Shown here: one piece after another, positions 62,850-64,000 of the stretch
How the letters are laid out: the number at the start of each line of letters is the position of its first letter
Position numbering within the stretch: position 1 is the stretch's first letter
From: Toxorhynchites rutilus septentrionalis
Taxonomy: Eukaryota > Arthropoda > Insecta > Diptera > Culicidae
Direction: 5' to 3'
Length of the DNA: 64,000 nucleotides
NCBI RefSeq assembly: GCF_029784135.1
Contig: NC_073745.1
Coordinates: 309,456,834-309,520,833, forward strand
The notes under the pieces: generated by a model
Told to the model about the DNA's origin: nothing
What the model saw: only the letters and a program-made list of their open reading frames with translations
Database searches by the model: none
Translations under genes and position numbers: made by a program

Positions 62850-64000
62850 AATTTTATTGAATTAAAAGTAGGGAAATTATAATCAAATCAGGTAATTGTC
62901 ACCGGCGACAGGCATATAGACCCATAGGCAATTCAAACCCGTGCTGGAGGACATACAACCGGTCTTAAAGATAACACTAAAAATTTAAGAAAAGAAAAAA
63001 AAAAGATTTTTTTTAGCTTTGAGGGCATTCAAGGAAATCTGTGCAGAGATTTTTTTCCTTGGCCATTGCAGTCCGAACCTTAAGTGTTCACATTCTAAAA
63101 TGAATAGTCTTCACTGAAGAGATGGCGAAATAAAAGGACCGCGAACAGCATGATAAAAAACAGAAGCGAGATATAAAAAGAAAAGTCCGCAATTTCATCA
63201 AAAGTTAATCGAAATATTATTTTTTAAAAATATTTTTTCCCGGAAGATGCAATATAAAACCAATCACTTCCTACGACCAGATTTCAACTGAATCAAGCTG
63301 GACCCAGCCGACAGCGGGACTACAGCAACCGTAAAAAAATGACCACTGCACCAACCAACGAGAGTGAGAAAGCGAAGGATGAAAGTGGTTTAAAACTTGT
63401 TGTTGGTCAAAGGAACGGAGTGGCTTCATTCATAAACTGAAAGCATTTGTATTCGGTGTCCGGCGGTGGACGAAGAAGACACGACCCACCCATCCAGTTT
63501 TCCCTGGCTGTGGGGGAAGTTTTTACGCACAACCAACCGAGTGGAGGTGCCGGTAGGTGGGAATGAAAAAAAAGCGCAAGCGAAACGTAAAAATTCTTTA
63601 AATTTTTTCGCCGTCTCATTTTCTTACGGTGGGGTGCGGTTGCGACGGCGGTGGTAATGCTTTTGGGTAATCAGATACTTCGTCAAGTCGGAAGGCATCT
63701 TTTCCCTCTCCGGCACGCTAACGACATGCTCTCCTTTGTGGAATGGGTAAATGTTTATTAGCGGTATGCTGCTTCCTGGCAGGCAGGGCGCGCGTCAATT
63801 GTCGGCTCACCTCGCGCACAAATCTGAAGAATGACTTTTCCCCTTGTGGTTCTTCTTCTGTGGGGTCATCGAGATTCTAAGTTTGGGCAAGTATGTGTTT
63901 TGGGGGAGGGAATGAATTTGATCCTAATTGCTTTAGTACTTATAGCATGCTGTGCAGCTCTCCTATCTGCCTGTCTGCTTGCCTTCTCCCCGCTGGCCAT
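62850..64000. other. Unassigned sequence to the window edge
   Basis: AT-rich to about 63250, then more GC-rich (63400-64000). No coding exon recognised on either strand; specifically, no cysteine-rich CXXC-type exon for Tet was found here. Confidence 0.35.

Noticed and set aside
47375..64000. Search for the Tet CXXC zinc-finger exon
   Set aside because: No minus-strand frame with the CGxCxxC pattern was found, so it probably lies beyond the right edge.
1..64000. A multi-gene defence-type or otherwise undescribed gene system
   Set aside because: Only three host genes are present, each of a known family and not functionally linked by position; the remainder is transposon-derived or non-coding.

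Overview
The window looks like nuclear DNA of a culicine (probably Aedes-type) mosquito. It is AT-rich, has small insect-style introns (58-61 bp) beside very long ones, and is crowded with transposons of kinds common in mosquitoes: tRNA-derived SINEs, an I-superfamily LINE with RNase H, Tc1/mariner and ITmD37E-like remnants, hAT elements and several MITEs. The species is inferred from this character; no species-diagnostic marker was used.

Three cellular genes can be supported. On the left, on the + strand, are mRpS34 (4916-5522, two exons; mitochondrial small-subunit ribosomal protein) and OSGEP/Tcs3/KAE1 (8996-10094, two exons; catalytic subunit of the tRNA t6A-forming KEOPS complex). The rest of the window is dominated by the 3' three quarters of the TET-family 5-methylcytosine/6-methyladenine dioxygenase gene on the - strand. 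Nine coding exons lie between 47374 and 23745, and their splice phases close exactly into 2002 codons plus a stop. They carry the whole Cys-rich plus double-stranded beta-helix catalytic core. The CXXC-encoding 5' exons are not in the window and should lie to the right.

Layout: 1-4900 transposase pseudogene and MITEs; 4916-5815 mRpS34 and a small convergent ORF; 5826-8560 nested repeat block (LINE fragment, SINE); 8996-10094 OSGEP; 10435-19165 LINE, mariner and unclassified repeat remnants; about 19440-23744 probable long Tet 3' UTR, strikingly free of transposons; 23745-32586 the main Tet exon cluster; 32587-46966 a 14.4-kb Tet intron with a Tc1 remnant, a hAT-type foldback with a SINE in it, and a five-layer transposon nest (43291-46459); 46967-47374 a Tet exon; 47375-64000 further Tet intron or upstream sequence with a nearly intact 5.7-kb LINE (48715-54406), Tc1 remnants and a second copy of the 1.4-kb repeat seen at 17011.

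The most unusual observations are: a 99-codon open, low-complexity Tet-like extension directly behind the Tet stop, separated by UAG-UGG-UGA; an alternative Tet exon that reads through its donor to a stop; a filled/empty site pair showing one LINE-tail insertion; and the transposon nest whose order of insertion can be read from exact target-site duplications. No operon-like, CRISPR-like or other unknown multi-gene system was found.
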